Source: an uncultured Eubacteriales bacterium (GTDB lineage Bacteria > Bacillota > Clostridia > Oscillospirales > Oscillospiraceae). From it: a stretch of DNA of 34,117 nt. Positions within the stretch are counted from its first letter, which is position 1. Each line of letters begins with the position of its first letter. Made by a program: the position numbers and the translations under genes. The stretch is from the NCBI GenBank assembly GCA_949283375.1, contig CASDSM010000037.1:1-34117 (forward strand). The letters are read 5' to 3'. Under the pieces are notes generated by a model. It saw only the letters and a program-made list of their open reading frames with translations, searched no databases and was not told the origin of the DNA. Below are positions 7,951-16,682 of this stretch, one piece after another.

Positions 7951-7979
7951 TTGCGATTTTGTTGAAATTACGGTATATT
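7951..7979 (+). promoter_or_regulatory. Likely sigma-A promoter of pckA
   Basis: TTGCGA at 7951-7956 and TATATT at 7974-7979 are spaced by 17 bp in an AT-rich patch, and the pckA ribosome binding site AAGGAGG follows at 8007-8013. Upstream, 7821-7950 shows nothing else recognisable. Confidence 0.6.
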
Positions 7980-8024
7980 ACAACTGCAATGGAAGCATTA
8001 TGACACAAGGAGGTATTTTCCCCA

Positions 8025-9629
8025 ATGATGCAGATTGATCTGAGCAAGTACGGGATCACCGGCACGACCGAGATCGTGTACAATCCCACCTATGAGATGC
8101 TGTTTGAGGAGGAGACCAAGCCCGGCCTGGAAGGCTATGACAAGGGCCAGGTCAGCGAGCTGGGCGCCGTCAACGTGATGACCGGCGTGTACACCGGCCG
8201 TTCCCCCAAGGATAAGTTCATCGTCATGGACGAGAACTCCAAGGACACGGTTTGGTGGACCTCCGATGAGTATAAGAACGACAACCACCCCGCCTCCATC
8301 GAGACCTGGAACGCGGTGAAGGCGATCGCCATCGACGAGCTGTCCAACAAGCGCCTGTTCGTGGTGGACGCCTTCTGCGGCACCAACAAGGACACCCGCA
8401 TGGCCATCCGCTTCATCATGGAGGTGGCCTGGCAGGCGCACTTCGTCAAGAATATGTTCATCCAGCCCACCGCGGAGGAGCTGGAGCACTTCGAGCCCGA
8501 CTTCGTGGTCTTCAACGCCTCCAAGGCGAAGGTGGAGAACTACAAGGAGCTCGGCCTGCACAGCGAGACCGCTGTCGTCTTCAACATCACCAGCCGCGAG
8601 CAGGTCATCCTGAACACCTGGTACGGCGGCGAGATGAAGAAGGGCATGTTCTCCATGATGAACTACTACCTGCCGCTCAAGGGCGTGGCCTCCATGCACT
8701 GCTCGGCCAACACCGACATGAACGGCGAGAACACCGCCATCTTCTTCGGCCTGTCCGGCACCGGCAAAACCACCCTCTCCACCGATCCGAAGCGCCTGCT
8801 GATCGGCGACGACGAGCACGGCTGGGACGACAACGGCGTGTTCAACTTCGAGGGCGGCTGCTATGCCAAGGTCATCAACCTGGACAGAGAGTCTGAGCCG
8901 GATATCTACAACGCCATCCGCCGCAACGCCCTGCTGGAGAACGTGACCCTGGACGAGAACGGCAAGATCGACTTTGACGACAAGAGCGTGACCGAGAACA
9001 CCCGCGTGAGCTATCCGATCGACCACATCGAGAAGATCGTGCGCCCCGTCTCCGCCGCCCCCGCCGCCAAGAACGTCATCTTCCTCTCCGCCGACGCCTT
9101 CGGCGTGCTGCCCCCGGTGTCCATCCTGACCCCGGAGCAGACGGAGTACTATTTCCTCTCCGGCTTCACCGCCAAGCTGGCCGGCACCGAGCGAGGCATC
9201 ACCGAGCCCACCCCCACCTTCTCCGCCTGCTTCGGCCAGGCCTTCCTCGAGCTGCATCCCACCAAGTATGCTGAGGAGCTGGTCAAGCGTATGCAGGCCA
9301 GCGGTGCGAAGGCCTATCTGGTGAACACCGGCTGGAACGGCACCGGTAAGCGCATCTCCATCAAGGACACCCGCGGCATCATCGACGCCATCCTGGACGG
9401 CTCCATCAAGAGCGCGCCCACCAAGAGCATCCCCTTCTTCAACTTTGAGGTCCCCACCGAGCTGCCCGGCGTCGACCCGAAGATCCTCGACCCGCGCGAC
9501 ACCTACGCCGACGCCTCCGTGTGGGAGGAGAAGGCGAAGGACCTCGCCTCCCGCTTCCAGAAGAACTTCGCCAAGTACGAGAGCAACGCCGCCGGTAAGG
9601 CCCTGGTCCCCGCCGGCCCGCAGCTCTGA
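8025..9629 (+). CDS. pckA: Phosphoenolpyruvate carboxykinase (ATP)
   Basis: Interconverts oxaloacetate plus ATP and PEP plus CO2 plus ADP. In gut anaerobes it often runs towards oxaloacetate, feeding fumarate and succinate; the direction here is inference. Seen in 534 residues: the P-loop [11 protein letters not shown] at about 242-252, TGRSPKDKF near the N-terminus, and the adenine-side motif [13 protein letters not shown]. Length and motifs are those of the ATP type, not the GTP type. The start is ATG 8025 (a second ATG follows at once), with AAGGAGG at 8007-8013. It is a single-gene unit between its own promoter and a strong terminator. Codon use is strongly biased to C-ending codons, consistent with high expression. 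Confidence 0.96.
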   Translation: MMQIDLSKYGITGTTEIVYNPTYEMLFEEETKPGLEGYDKGQVSELGAVNVMTGVYTGRSPKDKFIVMDENSKDTVWWTSDEYKNDNHPASIETWNAVKAIAIDELSNKRLFVVDAFCGTNKDTRMAIRFIMEVAWQAHFVKNMFIQPTAEELEHFEPDFVVFNASKAKVENYKELGLHSETAVVFNITSREQVILNTWYGGEMKKGMFSMMNYYLPLKGVASMHCSANTDMNGENTAIFFGLSGTGKTTLSTDPKRLLIGDDEHGWDDNGVFNFEGGCYAKVINLDRESEPDIYNAIRRNALLENVTLDENGKIDFDDKSVTENTRVSYPIDHIEKIVRPVSAAPAAKNVIFLSADAFGVLPPVSILTPEQTEYYFLSGFTAKLAGTERGITEPTPTFSACFGQAFLELHPTKYAEELVKRMQASGAKAYLVNTGWNGTGKRISIKDTRGIIDAILDGSIKSAPTKSIPFFNFEVPTELPGVDPKILDPRDTYADASVWEEKAKDLASRFQKNFAKYESNAAGKALVPAGPQL

Positions 9630-9677
9630 GACCTGCGCCCTCTGACGGAGCACAGGCAGAAGCCAAACGCATAAGTC

Positions 9678-9726
9678 ATCCCGCGCTGCGACAGGCAGAA
9701 ATGCCTGACCGCAGCGCGGGATTTTC
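9678..9726 (+). terminator. Strong intrinsic terminator of pckA
   Basis: A 13-bp outer stem (9678-9690 with 9710-9722) and a 6-bp inner stem (CAGGCA 9692-9697, TGCCTG 9702-9707) stack into one long hairpin. It is followed by TTTTCGTTTT. Confidence 0.88.
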
Positions 9727-9862
9727 GTTTTGCCGCCCCTGTCACATTTTGACAGACTTCTCCCACGTCAGGCTCTGGGCTTTTCCTGTCTTTTCCGATA
9801 TACTAATACTACCTATACCATTCGAACCCATGAGACTGAAAAACAGGACAGGAGAATATGCT

Positions 9863-12106
9863 ATGGTACAGATCATCTATGAGCCATCGACCCGGACCTT
9901 TCACCTGCGCAATGACTTTTTCAGCTACATCATGACCATCCTCCCGGAGGAGCGGCTGGGGCAGGTCTACTTTGGCCGGCGGCTGCACCACCGAAAGGAC
10001 TTCTCCCATCTGGTGGAGTACTCCGCCCTCGCCATGGCCCCCTTCCGCCAGGTGGACGAGGTGAGCTACTCCCAGGAGCATCAGCGGCAGGAGTACCCCG
10101 TCTACGGGGCGAGCGACATGCGTGACCCCGCCTGCGAGGTCCTCCACCCCAACGGCAGCCGCCTCTCCGACTTCCGCTATGCCGGGTACACGATCGCCGC
10201 CGGCAAGCCCACCCTCCCCGGCCTCCCCGCCACCTATGTGGAGGACGAGGGCGAGGCAATGACCCTCACCATCACCCTGCGCGACCCGCTGGACGGGCTG
10301 AAGCTCGAGCTGCTCTACACCGTCTTTGACCAGGGCGGCATCCTCGCCCGGAGCGTCCGCTTTGTCAACGAGGGGGCGGAGACCCTTCATCTCACCCGGG
10401 CGATGAGCCTGAGCCTCGACCTGCCGGGGGCGGACTATGCCTTCGTCCAATTCTCCGGCCAGTGGGGGCGCGAGCGGTACAAGAAGGTCCGCATGCTTGA
10501 GCAGGGCATCCAGTCGGTGGGGAGCCTGCGCGGCCAATCCTCCCACAACCACAACCCCTTCCTCATTCTCCAGCGGCCGGGCACGGATGAGCAGCAGGGG
10601 GAGTGCATCGGCCTCTCCCTCGTCTACAGCGGCAATTTCCTCGCCCAGGCGGAGGTCTCCACCCACGATGAGACCCGCGTGCTGCTGGGCATCCATCCCC
10701 ACTGGTTTGACTGGGCGCTCGCCCCGGGCGAGCGCTTCCAGACGCCGGAGGCGGTGATGGTCTACACCGACCGCGGCCTGAACCACATGAGCCAGACCTT
10801 CCACCGGCTCTACCTGCACCGGCTGGCCCGCGGCTACTGGCGGGACCGGCCGCGCCCCATCCTCCTGAACAACTGGGAGGCCACCTATTTTGACATCACG
10901 GAGGACAAGCTCCTCTCCATCGCCGCCAAGGCGAAGGAGTGCGGGGTGGAGCTCTTCGTCCTTGACGACGGCTGGTTCGGCGGCCGCCGCCACGACCACG
11001 CCGGCCTGGGCGACTGGGTGGCGAGCCCGGACGTCCTCCCGGACGGCATCACCGGCCTGGCCGAGCGCATCGAGGGGATGGGCCTGAAATTCGGCCTCTG
11101 GTTTGAGCCGGAGATGGTAAACGAGGACTCTGACCTCTACCGCGAGCACCCCGACTGGATCTTGCAGACCCCCGGCAGGCCGCGCACGGTGGGCCGCTTT
11201 CAGCATGTGCTCGACTTCTCCCGCCCGGAGGTGGTGGACCGCATCTATGAGATGATGGCGAAGATCCTCTCCGAGGCGAAGGTCTCCTATGTGAAGTGGG
11301 ACATGAACCGCTCCATCACCGAGTGCTACTCCGCCGCCCTCCCCCCGGAGCGGCAGGGGGAGGTCTTCCACCGGTACATCCTGGGCGTCTACGACCTCTA
11401 TGAGCGGCTCACCAACCGGTTCCCCGAGGTGCTCTTTGAGTCCTGCGCGAGCGGCGGCGGGCGGTTTGACCCCGGCCTGCTCTACTACGCCCCCCAGGCG
11501 TGGACGAGCGACGACTCAGACGCCATCGAGCGGCTGAAGATTCAGTACGGCACCTCCTACTGCTACCCCATCGTCTCCATGGGGACCCATGTCTCGGTCA
11601 GCCCGAACCATCAGGTCGGGCGGGAGACCCCGCTGGACACCCGGGCCAACGTGGCCTACTTCGGCACCTTTGGCTACGAGCTCGACCTGAATCGCCTCTC
11701 CGATGAGGAGCAGGAGCAGGTCAAGGAGCAGATCCGCTTCATGAAGACACACCGCGCCCTCTTCCAGTTCGGGACCTTCTACCGCCTGCTCAGCCCCTTT
11801 GAGGGGGACGGCAGGACCGCCTGGATGGTGGTCAGCGAGGACAGGCGGGAGGCGATCGTGGGCGTCTACAAGGTGCTCAACGGGGCGAACGTCCCCTACA
11901 GCCGGCTGGTCCTCCAGGGACTGGATCCCGACCTCTGCTATCACGACTCGGTGGACGGGCTGGACCGCTTCGGCGACGAGCTGATGTCCGCCGGCCTCAT
12001 CACCACCGACGGCTCCACCACCTTTATGGCGGCGGGACGGGCGTGCAGCGGAGACTTCACCTCCCTGCTCTATCATCTGACCGCCGTGGACGGGGGGAGG
12101 GACTGA
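9863..12106 (+). CDS. GH36 alpha-galactosidase
   Basis: Hydrolyses terminal alpha-galactosyl residues from melibiose, raffinose and stachyose. The 747-residue protein has no signal peptide and is expected in the cytoplasm. Seen: an N-terminal beta-sandwich, then a TIM barrel with FVLDDGWFGGRR, GLWFEPEMV, the nucleophile Asp480 in VKWDMNRS, CASGGGRFDPG, and the acid/base Asp550 in TSDDSDAIERL. The spacing of the two acids agrees with Geobacillus AgaA. The frame is open from 9701, but ATG 9863 is chosen because AGGACAGGAG lies 8 bp before it. The YczE-type gene starts one base after the stop. No sugar transporter lies beside it, so uptake must be encoded elsewhere. I saw no convincing promoter in 9727-9862. 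Confidence 0.93.
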   Translation: MVQIIYEPSTRTFHLRNDFFSYIMTILPEERLGQVYFGRRLHHRKDFSHLVEYSALAMAPFRQVDEVSYSQEHQRQEYPVYGASDMRDPACEVLHPNGSRLSDFRYAGYTIAAGKPTLPGLPATYVEDEGEAMTLTITLRDPLDGLKLELLYTVFDQGGILARSVRFVNEGAETLHLTRAMSLSLDLPGADYAFVQFSGQWGRERYKKVRMLEQGIQSVGSLRGQSSHNHNPFLILQRPGTDEQQGECIGLSLVYSGNFLAQAEVSTHDETRVLLGIHPHWFDWALAPGERFQTPEAVMVYTDRGLNHMSQTFHRLYLHRLARGYWRDRPRPILLNNWEATYFDITEDKLLSIAAKAKECGVELFVLDDGWFGGRRHDHAGLGDWVASPDVLPDGITGLAERIEGMGLKFGLWFEPEMVNEDSDLYREHPDWILQTPGRPRTVGRFQHVLDFSRPEVVDRIYEMMAKILSEAKVSYVKWDMNRSITECYSAALPPERQGEVFHRYILGVYDLYERLTNRFPEVLFESCASGGGRFDPGLLYYAPQAWTSDDSDAIERLKIQYGTSYCYPIVSMGTHVSVSPNHQVGRETPLDTRANVAYFGTFGYELDLNRLSDEEQEQVKEQIRFMKTHRALFQFGTFYRLLSPFEGDGRTAWMVVSEDRREAIVGVYKVLNGANVPYSRLVLQGLDPDLCYHDSVDGLDRFGDELMSAGLITTDGSTTFMAAGRACSGDFTSLLYHLTAVDGGRD

Positions 12107-12107
12107 G

Positions 12108-12764
12108 ATGGACACCTCAGAGTCCCCCCTATCCCTGCGGATGGGGATGATGGTGCTTGGCATCTTCCTCATCGGCGTCTGCGTGGGCAGCTTCCGCCTG
12201 AGCGCCTTCGGGGTGGACGCCTTCACCTGCATGAACCTGGGCATCAGCGGTTTTGTGGGCCTCAGCTTCGGCACCTGGCAGCTGATGGTGAACGCCGTCC
12301 TCCTGGTCATCATCTTCTTCCGCAAGCGGAGCTGCATCGGCCCGGGCACCATCGTGAACATGGTGGGCGTGGGCTACATGGCAGACTTCATCTGCTGGAT
12401 GGTCCAGGACGTGGCGAAGCTGGAGATGACCCTGCCGCTGCGTCTGGTTGCCCTGGCGCTGGGGATGGTCCTGGCCGGGCTGGGCGTGGCCTTCTACATG
12501 GTCGCCGACCTCGGCATCGCCCCCTATGATGCGGTGGGCGTCCTCATCGAGGAGGGGACCGGCGGCGCGCTGCACTACGACCGGGCGCGGGTGATCAGCG
12601 ATGTCACCGCCGTGCTGATCGGCGTTGTCTTCTGCCTCCTCGCCGGCGGGGAGCTCGGACTCATCATCGGCGTGGGTACCTTGCTCAACGCCCTGTTGAA
12701 CGGCCCGCTGATCCAGTTCTTCAAGGACCACGTCGCCGCTCCCCTGTTTCACAAGCTGTCATAA
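12108..12764 (+). CDS. YczE/YyaS/YitT-family membrane protein
   Basis: A 218-residue integral membrane protein with about five or six hydrophobic segments. Recognisable family traits are SAFGVDAFTCMNLGIS, GTIVNMVGVGYMADF and ADLGIAPYDAVGVLI, which occur in the YczE/YitT group. The biochemical role of this group is unknown. It starts one base after the alpha-galactosidase stop, using GGGAGGG at the end of that gene as ribosome binding site, so the two are co-transcribed. A terminator follows at 12781. A role in carbohydrate uptake is conceivable from context only. Confidence 0.75.
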   Translation: MDTSESPLSLRMGMMVLGIFLIGVCVGSFRLSAFGVDAFTCMNLGISGFVGLSFGTWQLMVNAVLLVIIFFRKRSCIGPGTIVNMVGVGYMADFICWMVQDVAKLEMTLPLRLVALALGMVLAGLGVAFYMVADLGIAPYDAVGVLIEEGTGGALHYDRARVISDVTAVLIGVVFCLLAGGELGLIIGVGTLLNALLNGPLIQFFKDHVAAPLFHKLS

Positions 12765-12780
12765 CAGACAAATCACTCAG

Positions 12781-12812
12781 CCTCCTCCCCTTAGCGGGAG
12801 GAGGTTTTCGTG
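12781..12812 (+). terminator. Intrinsic terminator after the YczE-type gene
   Basis: CCTCCTCCC (12781-12789) pairs with GGGAGGAGG (12796-12804) across a six-base loop and is followed by TTTTCGTGTTT. A second hairpin without a T-run (12822-12830 with 12840-12848) lies just beyond. Confidence 0.85.
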
Positions 12813-13015
12813 TTTACAGGGGTCTGCCGCGCGGCGGCAGCGGCAGACAGCGCCGCCGCTCCAAAAGCGGGCCGGGAGACGGCATCCTGTCAAAAGCTGG
12901 CATTCTCCCCCGCAAGAGGCGCTTATCTGCCGGAAAAAGTCACTTCTTCCCCCGCACGGGCGAAAACAGGCCGGCAAAACGCCCGTCTTTCCGCCGCCCC
13001 GAAACTTCCATAAAA

Positions 13016-13042
13016 AGGAATTTCTGGTGAACTCAGGAAAAT
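13016..13042 (+). promoter_or_regulatory. Possible sigma-H promoter upstream of spo0A
   Basis: AGGAATT at 13016-13022 fits the sigma-H -35 element, and 13 bp later GGAAAAT at 13036-13042 partly fits the -10 (usual core GAAT). It lies about 290 bp before spo0A, further than in Bacillus. Apart from this, the stretch 12850-13140 shows no gene I can support. Confidence 0.3.
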
Positions 13043-13145
13043 GAGCCCATTTTGCGGCAGAACCGGACAAAAAGCGGCTTTCCGGCGCAAAACCGAAAAA
13101 GTGGTCGGACGGACGGGAAGCGAGTCGTCTTTCCGCCCCGGAAGA

Positions 13146-13190
13146 TGTCGAATCGGCTCGAAAAGAGTCGAAAGGTTCTGCTTTGTCGAA
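13146..13190 (+). promoter_or_regulatory. Cluster of Spo0A boxes in front of spo0A
   Basis: Two exact 0A boxes TGTCGAA stand at 13146-13152 and 13184-13190. Between them are GCTCGAA (13156-13162) and AGTCGAA (13166-13172), each sharing the TCGAA core. The first three start exactly 10 bp apart, one helical turn, as expected for tandem binding by Spo0A dimers. This indicates autoregulation of spo0A. Confidence 0.8.
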
Positions 13191-13230
13191 AAAAAGAGAC
13201 AAAAAATCGGCAATTAATGGAAGAAAACAG

Positions 13231-13259
13231 TTGCGAACGGCGATTTGATATGCTACATT
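13231..13259 (+). promoter_or_regulatory. Likely sigma-A promoter of spo0A
   Basis: TTGCGA at 13231-13236 and TACATT at 13254-13259 are 17 bp apart, about 70 bp before the start codon. The 0A boxes lie just upstream of the -35, a position suited to activation or repression by Spo0A~P. Confidence 0.5.
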
Positions 13260-13331
13260 ATGGGTAGTGATTCAAGGGGCCGGACAGACGCCTCATTGGA
13301 AACTCAGAACAATACGGAGGGAGATCAAAAA

Positions 13332-14081
13332 ATGAACAAGATCAAGGTCTTGATCGCCGACGCGGACGAGGAATTTCGGAACAACCTGGCGTCTCATCTG
13401 TGTGCGGAGGAGGATTTTGAGGTGGCCGGCAGCACCGGCGAGAGCGCGCGGGTCGTTCCTCTGCTGCGGGAGACGGGCGCAGACGTGCTGGTGATGGATC
13501 TCGTGCTCTATGGGGCGGACGGGCTGGACCTGCTCCAGCAGATCAACACGCAGGAGCCGCGCAAGCCGGGCGTCCTGGTCTGCTCGGGCTTTGTGAACGG
13601 AGGGGTGCCGGCCCGCGCGGCCGCCCTGGGCGCGGACTATTTTCTGACCAAGCCGGCCCAGACCCATGCGGTGATCGAGCGCATCCGCCTGCTGCGCAAC
13701 AGCAGCACCGTCACCCCAAAGGCCTATCAGAACATGGAGACCCTGATCACCTCCATCATCCATGAGATCGGCGTGCCCGCCCACATCAAGGGCTATCAGT
13801 ATCTGCGCGAGGCGATCTTGATCGCGGTGGACGACATGGACGTCATCAACGCCGTCACCAAAGTGCTCTATCCTGAGGTGGCCAAGCGCTATGGCACCAC
13901 CGCCAGCCGGGTGGAGCGCGCCATCCGCCACGCGATCGAGGTGGCCTGGGACCGGGGCGACCTGGAGACCCTGCAAAAGTACTTCGGCTACACCGTCTCC
14001 AACGCCAAGGGAAAGCCCACCAACTCGGAGTTCATCGCCATGATCGCCGACCGCCTGCAATTGCAGCGCAGGGAGTGCTGA
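13332..14081 (+). CDS. spo0A: Sporulation master response regulator Spo0A
   Basis: A DNA-binding response regulator that starts endospore formation when phosphorylated. The 249-residue protein has an N-terminal receiver domain (about 1-125) with acidic residues near Asp10-Asp12, the phosphorylation site Asp56 in VLVMDLVL and Lys in FLTKPAQ. The Spo0A-specific C-terminal domain contains [15 protein letters not shown] and [16 protein letters not shown]. The frame runs open from 13245, but ATG 13332 has GGAGGGAG in front and aligns with the family start. The upstream region carries 0A boxes. The usual neighbour spoIVB is not present on either side: an alpha-galactosidase/YczE unit precedes it and an aldose epimerase follows. 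A strong terminator closes the gene. Confidence 0.97.
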   Translation: MNKIKVLIADADEEFRNNLASHLCAEEDFEVAGSTGESARVVPLLRETGADVLVMDLVLYGADGLDLLQQINTQEPRKPGVLVCSGFVNGGVPARAAALGADYFLTKPAQTHAVIERIRLLRNSSTVTPKAYQNMETLITSIIHEIGVPAHIKGYQYLREAILIAVDDMDVINAVTKVLYPEVAKRYGTTASRVERAIRHAIEVAWDRGDLETLQKYFGYTVSNAKGKPTNSEFIAMIADRLQLQRREC

Positions 14082-14095
14082 GCGAAGTACACAGG

Positions 14096-14148
14096 AAGAG
14101 GCCGCTGAAAACCTCCGAGCGGGTGGTTTTCAGCGGCCTCTTTGTTTG
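14096..14148 (+). terminator. Strong terminator of spo0A
   Basis: A perfect stem of at least 16 bp is formed by 14098-14113 and 14125-14140, extended by AA/TT outside, and is followed by TTTGTTTG. Confidence 0.88.
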
Positions 14149-14207
14149 CCTCCATTGCCGGCGCCCCGAGGCGCGCAGGCTGCGAAGGACTATTTTGTGC
14201 CGGAACA

Positions 14208-14236
14208 TTTTCAGGCGGCGGGAACTGTGCTATACT
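14208..14236 (+). promoter_or_regulatory. Promoter of the aldose epimerase gene
   Basis: TTTTCA (14208-14213), a 17-bp spacer and TATACT (14231-14236). TGC directly before the -10 gives an extended -10 element. Confidence 0.6.
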
Positions 14237-14270
14237 TATTGCGAGATAACATCCATCGGGAGGGATTTCC

Positions 14271-15158
14271 ATGACTGTCACCATCGCATCCGCACAGCTC
14301 ACCGTATCCATCGACACGCTGGGCGCGCAGCTCACCAGTGTGAAGACCGCCGCCGGAACCGAGCTGCTCTGGCAGGCCGACCCGGCCATCTGGGGGCGGC
14401 ACGCTCCCATCCTGTTTCCCATCATCGGCCGCCTGCGCGATGGGCGCTATACCGTCCACGGGCGGGAATACGCCATCAGCCAGCACGGCTTTGCCCGCGA
14501 CAAGGCGTTCACCCTGCTGGAGCAGGGCGAGAGCTGGGCGGTCTTCCAGCTCGAGGAGGACGCGGAGACGCTGGCCAAGTATCCCTTCTCCTTCCAATTG
14601 CAGGTGCGCTACGACCTCGAGGGCGCCTCACTGACCAAGACGCACACCGTCGTCAACCGCAGCGGGGAGACGATGTACTACGAGCTGGGCGCACACGACG
14701 GCTTCCGCACCACCCTCTTTGCGGGGGAGCGGATGGAGGACTACTATATTCAGTTCCCCGGTCAGGGGGAGATCCACCCCTATGGCATGAACGAGAAGGG
14801 CCACTTCACCCTGCCGAAGCTCACCTATCCCCTCGAGGGGGACCGGATGCCCATGCCGCCGCGGGTCTTTGGTCTGGACACGGTGACGCTGGACGACCTC
14901 GCAGTGCGTGAGGTCACGCTGGCCAACGGCCGCAACCCCATCCGTCTGACGGTGGCATTCGAGCAGTTCCCCTACCTCGGCATCTGGACCCAGACCAGCC
15001 CGGAATACACCCACTACGTCTGCATCGAGCCGTGGAGCACCCTGCCGGAGGCGGAGTTCACCTCCTCCGCTCTGGAGGAGAAGCCCGGCATCCGCGCCCT
15101 GGCCCCCGGCCAGAGCGAGGCGCTCGCCTACACGGTGACGGTAGACGGCATCGGCTGA
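14271..15158 (+). CDS. Aldose 1-epimerase family protein (LacX-like)
   Basis: A 295-residue galactose-mutarotase-like beta-sandwich protein. Seen: the N-terminal LGAQLTSVK, WGRHAPILFPIIGRLRDGRY, the catalytic-type histidine in SQHGFARDK, LGAHDGFRTTLF with another conserved His, and the C-terminal VCIEPW motif that carries the family's general-base glutamate. This arrangement is that of the LacX/YeaD-like branch rather than classical GalM. The likely job is alpha/beta interconversion of a sugar or sugar phosphate; the substrate cannot be read from sequence. It stands alone with its own extended -10 promoter. No galactose pathway genes are adjacent, although the alpha-galactosidase lies about 2 kb upstream. 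Confidence 0.87.
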   Translation: MTVTIASAQLTVSIDTLGAQLTSVKTAAGTELLWQADPAIWGRHAPILFPIIGRLRDGRYTVHGREYAISQHGFARDKAFTLLEQGESWAVFQLEEDAETLAKYPFSFQLQVRYDLEGASLTKTHTVVNRSGETMYYELGAHDGFRTTLFAGERMEDYYIQFPGQGEIHPYGMNEKGHFTLPKLTYPLEGDRMPMPPRVFGLDTVTLDDLAVREVTLANGRNPIRLTVAFEQFPYLGIWTQTSPEYTHYVCIEPWSTLPEAEFTSSALEEKPGIRALAPGQSEALAYTVTVDGIG

Positions 15159-15199
15159 GGCGGTCTTCCCGTCTTCCGGCGGGGCATGCGAAACACACG

Positions 15200-15233
15200 A
15201 ACCCCCCAGCCCGTTCCAACAGGCTGGGGGGTT
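15200..15233. terminator. Hairpin between convergent genes
   Basis: A perfect 12-bp GC-rich stem, AACCCCCCAGCC (15200-15211) with GGCTGGGGGGTT (15222-15233), lies between the epimerase and the convergent fumarase gene. The T-runs are poor on both sides, so it may act weakly on either strand. Confidence 0.6.
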
Positions 15234-15252
15234 GATACTTTACAAGGCGCAT

Positions 15253-15810
15253 TCAGCGTTGCTCGTATTGGGCGCGGCCGGTCTCGTAGAGACTGCTGCC
15301 GGAGGCGTCCATGGCAACGGCGAGGGGGAGCGCCTCGATCTCCATCCGCTTGATGGACTCACACCCGAGGTCGTCAAAGGCGATCACCTCCGCAGAGCGA
15401 ATGCACCGGGCGATCAGCGCGCCCGCGCCGCCGACTGCGGCGAAATAGCATGCGTGATTGCGCACCAGGGCGTCGCGCACCGCGCTGTCCATCTGGCCCT
15501 TGCCGATGATCGCCGTCAGGCCGAGGTCGAGCAGGCGCGGGGCAAAGCCGTTCATCCGGCTGGAGGTGGTCGGCCCGCAGGCGCCCACCGCCATGCCCTG
15601 CTGGCCGGGCGTCGGCCCGGCGTAGTAGATCACCGCGCCCCGCAACGGCAGGGGGAGGGGCTTCCCCTCGTCCAGGAGCTGAAACAGCCGCTTGTGGGCT
15701 GCATCACGGGCGGTGTAGATGGTCCCGGAGAGCAGGACACGGTCTCCAGTCCGCAGGCGTCCCGCCAACTCAGGCAGCTGTTCGGTCCCGATCCGCCAGG
15801 TCTCAGGCAT
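15253..15810 (-). CDS. Class I fumarate hydratase, beta subunit
   Basis: Small subunit of an oxygen-sensitive [4Fe-4S] fumarase (malate to fumarate) or of the related L(+)-tartrate dehydratase. The 185 residues match the beta-subunit length and show LSGTIYTARDAAHKRL, YYAGPTPG, ACGPTTSSRMN, IIGKGQM and FDDLGCESI. The start is ATG 15810, preceded by GGAGGAGG; the frame is open further up to 15846 but overlaps that site. The alpha subunit, which carries the iron-sulphur cysteines and normally lies directly upstream, is absent; the upstream gene is a DivIVA-like protein 17 bp away. The partner must be elsewhere in the genome for this to work. Fumarase fits the PEPCK-driven fumarate branch inferred for this window. 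Confidence 0.9.
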   Translation of the reverse strand: MPETWRIGTEQLPELAGRLRTGDRVLLSGTIYTARDAAHKRLFQLLDEGKPLPLPLRGAVIYYAGPTPGQQGMAVGACGPTTSSRMNGFAPRLLDLGLTAIIGKGQMDSAVRDALVRNHACYFAAVGGAGALIARCIRSAEVIAFDDLGCESIKRMEIEALPLAVAMDASGSSLYETGRAQYEQR

Positions 15811-15827
15811 CTGCGCTTCCTCCTCCC

Positions 15828-16592
15828 TCATCTGGGCTCCCCGCACAGCTCCTCCACTGCGCGGGCGTTCTCCTCAAAGACAGCGGCAAGGTCGGCGAGG
15901 TCCTGCCGGAGCTGCTCTATCTCCCGCTGCGCCTGCGTCACCCCGGCGGTGAGGTCGGCGCTGCCGGTGTAAAAGTCCCGGCTGGTGCGCTCCAGCTGCT
16001 GGCGCAGGGCCTCCCTCGTCCGGTGGGCCTCCGCCTGCGCATCGAGGACGGTCCGGTCCGCCTCCGCGCGGGCCTCGGCCAGCTGCGCCTCGCACGCCGC
16101 GCGCGTCTGCTCGGAGAGGGCCTCCGCCTCGCTGTGGGCGGCGGCCAGCAGCGCATCCGCCTCGGCACGGGCGTTAGACACCCGGGCCGCCGCATCCATC
16201 TCCGCGCGGGAGATCAGGAGGCTGGAGCGGCGGCGGGCCTCCACCTCGATCTCGGCATAATCGCTCTTCATCTGGGCATACAGCCCGGCCTGCTCCCGCA
16301 GCGTGTTCCACTCCTCCAGCAGCTTCTCCACCGTCATCCCCTCAGGGAGCTGCCAGCTCTCCCGCTCCCGGGCCACCTGGGCGAGCTGATCGCGCGCCTG
16401 GTCGCGCTCGGTCCGGAGATCTGTGTTGGACGCAGTGAGGGCGGCGATCCTGGCCTCCGCCTCCTGAAGTTCCTTTTTCAGCGTCTCCCGCTGCTCGCTC
16501 TGCTCCTTTGCCGTGCGCTGGATGTAATCCAGGACATCCTGCCGGTGAAATCCGCCAAATCCGGCGGTGCGAAACTGCTTGCTCTGCTCCAC
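15828..16592 (-). CDS. DivIVA-like coiled-coil protein
   Basis: A 254-residue protein with a DivIVA/GpsB-type N-terminal membrane-binding motif (FRTAGFGGFHRQDVLDYIQ) followed by long heptad-rich coiled coil, from about residue 30 to 80 and from about 110 to the end, full of Ala, Glu, Arg and Gln. Family proteins sit at curved membrane at the septum or poles and recruit division, cell-wall or sporulation proteins. A specific partner cannot be named. The GTG start at 16592 has GGGAGG in front. It shares a transcript with the fumarase beta gene; the functional link is unclear. The N-terminal motif is the strongest evidence. Confidence 0.8.
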   Translation of the reverse strand: MEQSKQFRTAGFGGFHRQDVLDYIQRTAKEQSEQRETLKKELQEAEARIAALTASNTDLRTERDQARDQLAQVARERESWQLPEGMTVEKLLEEWNTLREQAGLYAQMKSDYAEIEVEARRRSSLLISRAEMDAAARVSNARAEADALLAAAHSEAEALSEQTRAACEAQLAEARAEADRTVLDAQAEAHRTREALRQQLERTSRDFYTGSADLTAGVTQAQREIEQLRQDLADLAAVFEENARAVEELCGEPR

Positions 16593-16640
16593 AGGAGTTC
16601 CTCCCTTGCTCTGTCGGTGGGCATCTGCCCAACTGAAGAA

Positions 16641-16669
16641 AGTATAGCATGAACCGGGCAGATTGACAA
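16641..16669 (-). promoter_or_regulatory. Promoter of the divIVA-like/fumarase operon
   Basis: On the minus strand TTGTCA (16664-16669), 17 bp, TATACT (16641-16646), with TGC directly before the -10. A good extended -10 sigma-A promoter. Confidence 0.8.
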
Positions 16670-16682
16670 GTTTCCGCCCGTT

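Noticed and set aside
7998-9653. Long minus-strand frame opposite pckA
   Set aside because: Antisense shadow caused by GC-rich codon bias; composition is Gly, Val, His and Leu rich with no motif.
9749-9804. TTGACA and TATACT upstream of the alpha-galactosidase as a promoter
   Set aside because: They are 44 bp apart, so they cannot be one sigma-A promoter, and no matching partner hexamers were seen.
12777-13202. Minus-strand frame in the spo0A upstream region
   Set aside because: No ribosome binding site and it overlaps the 0A boxes; regulatory DNA is the better reading.
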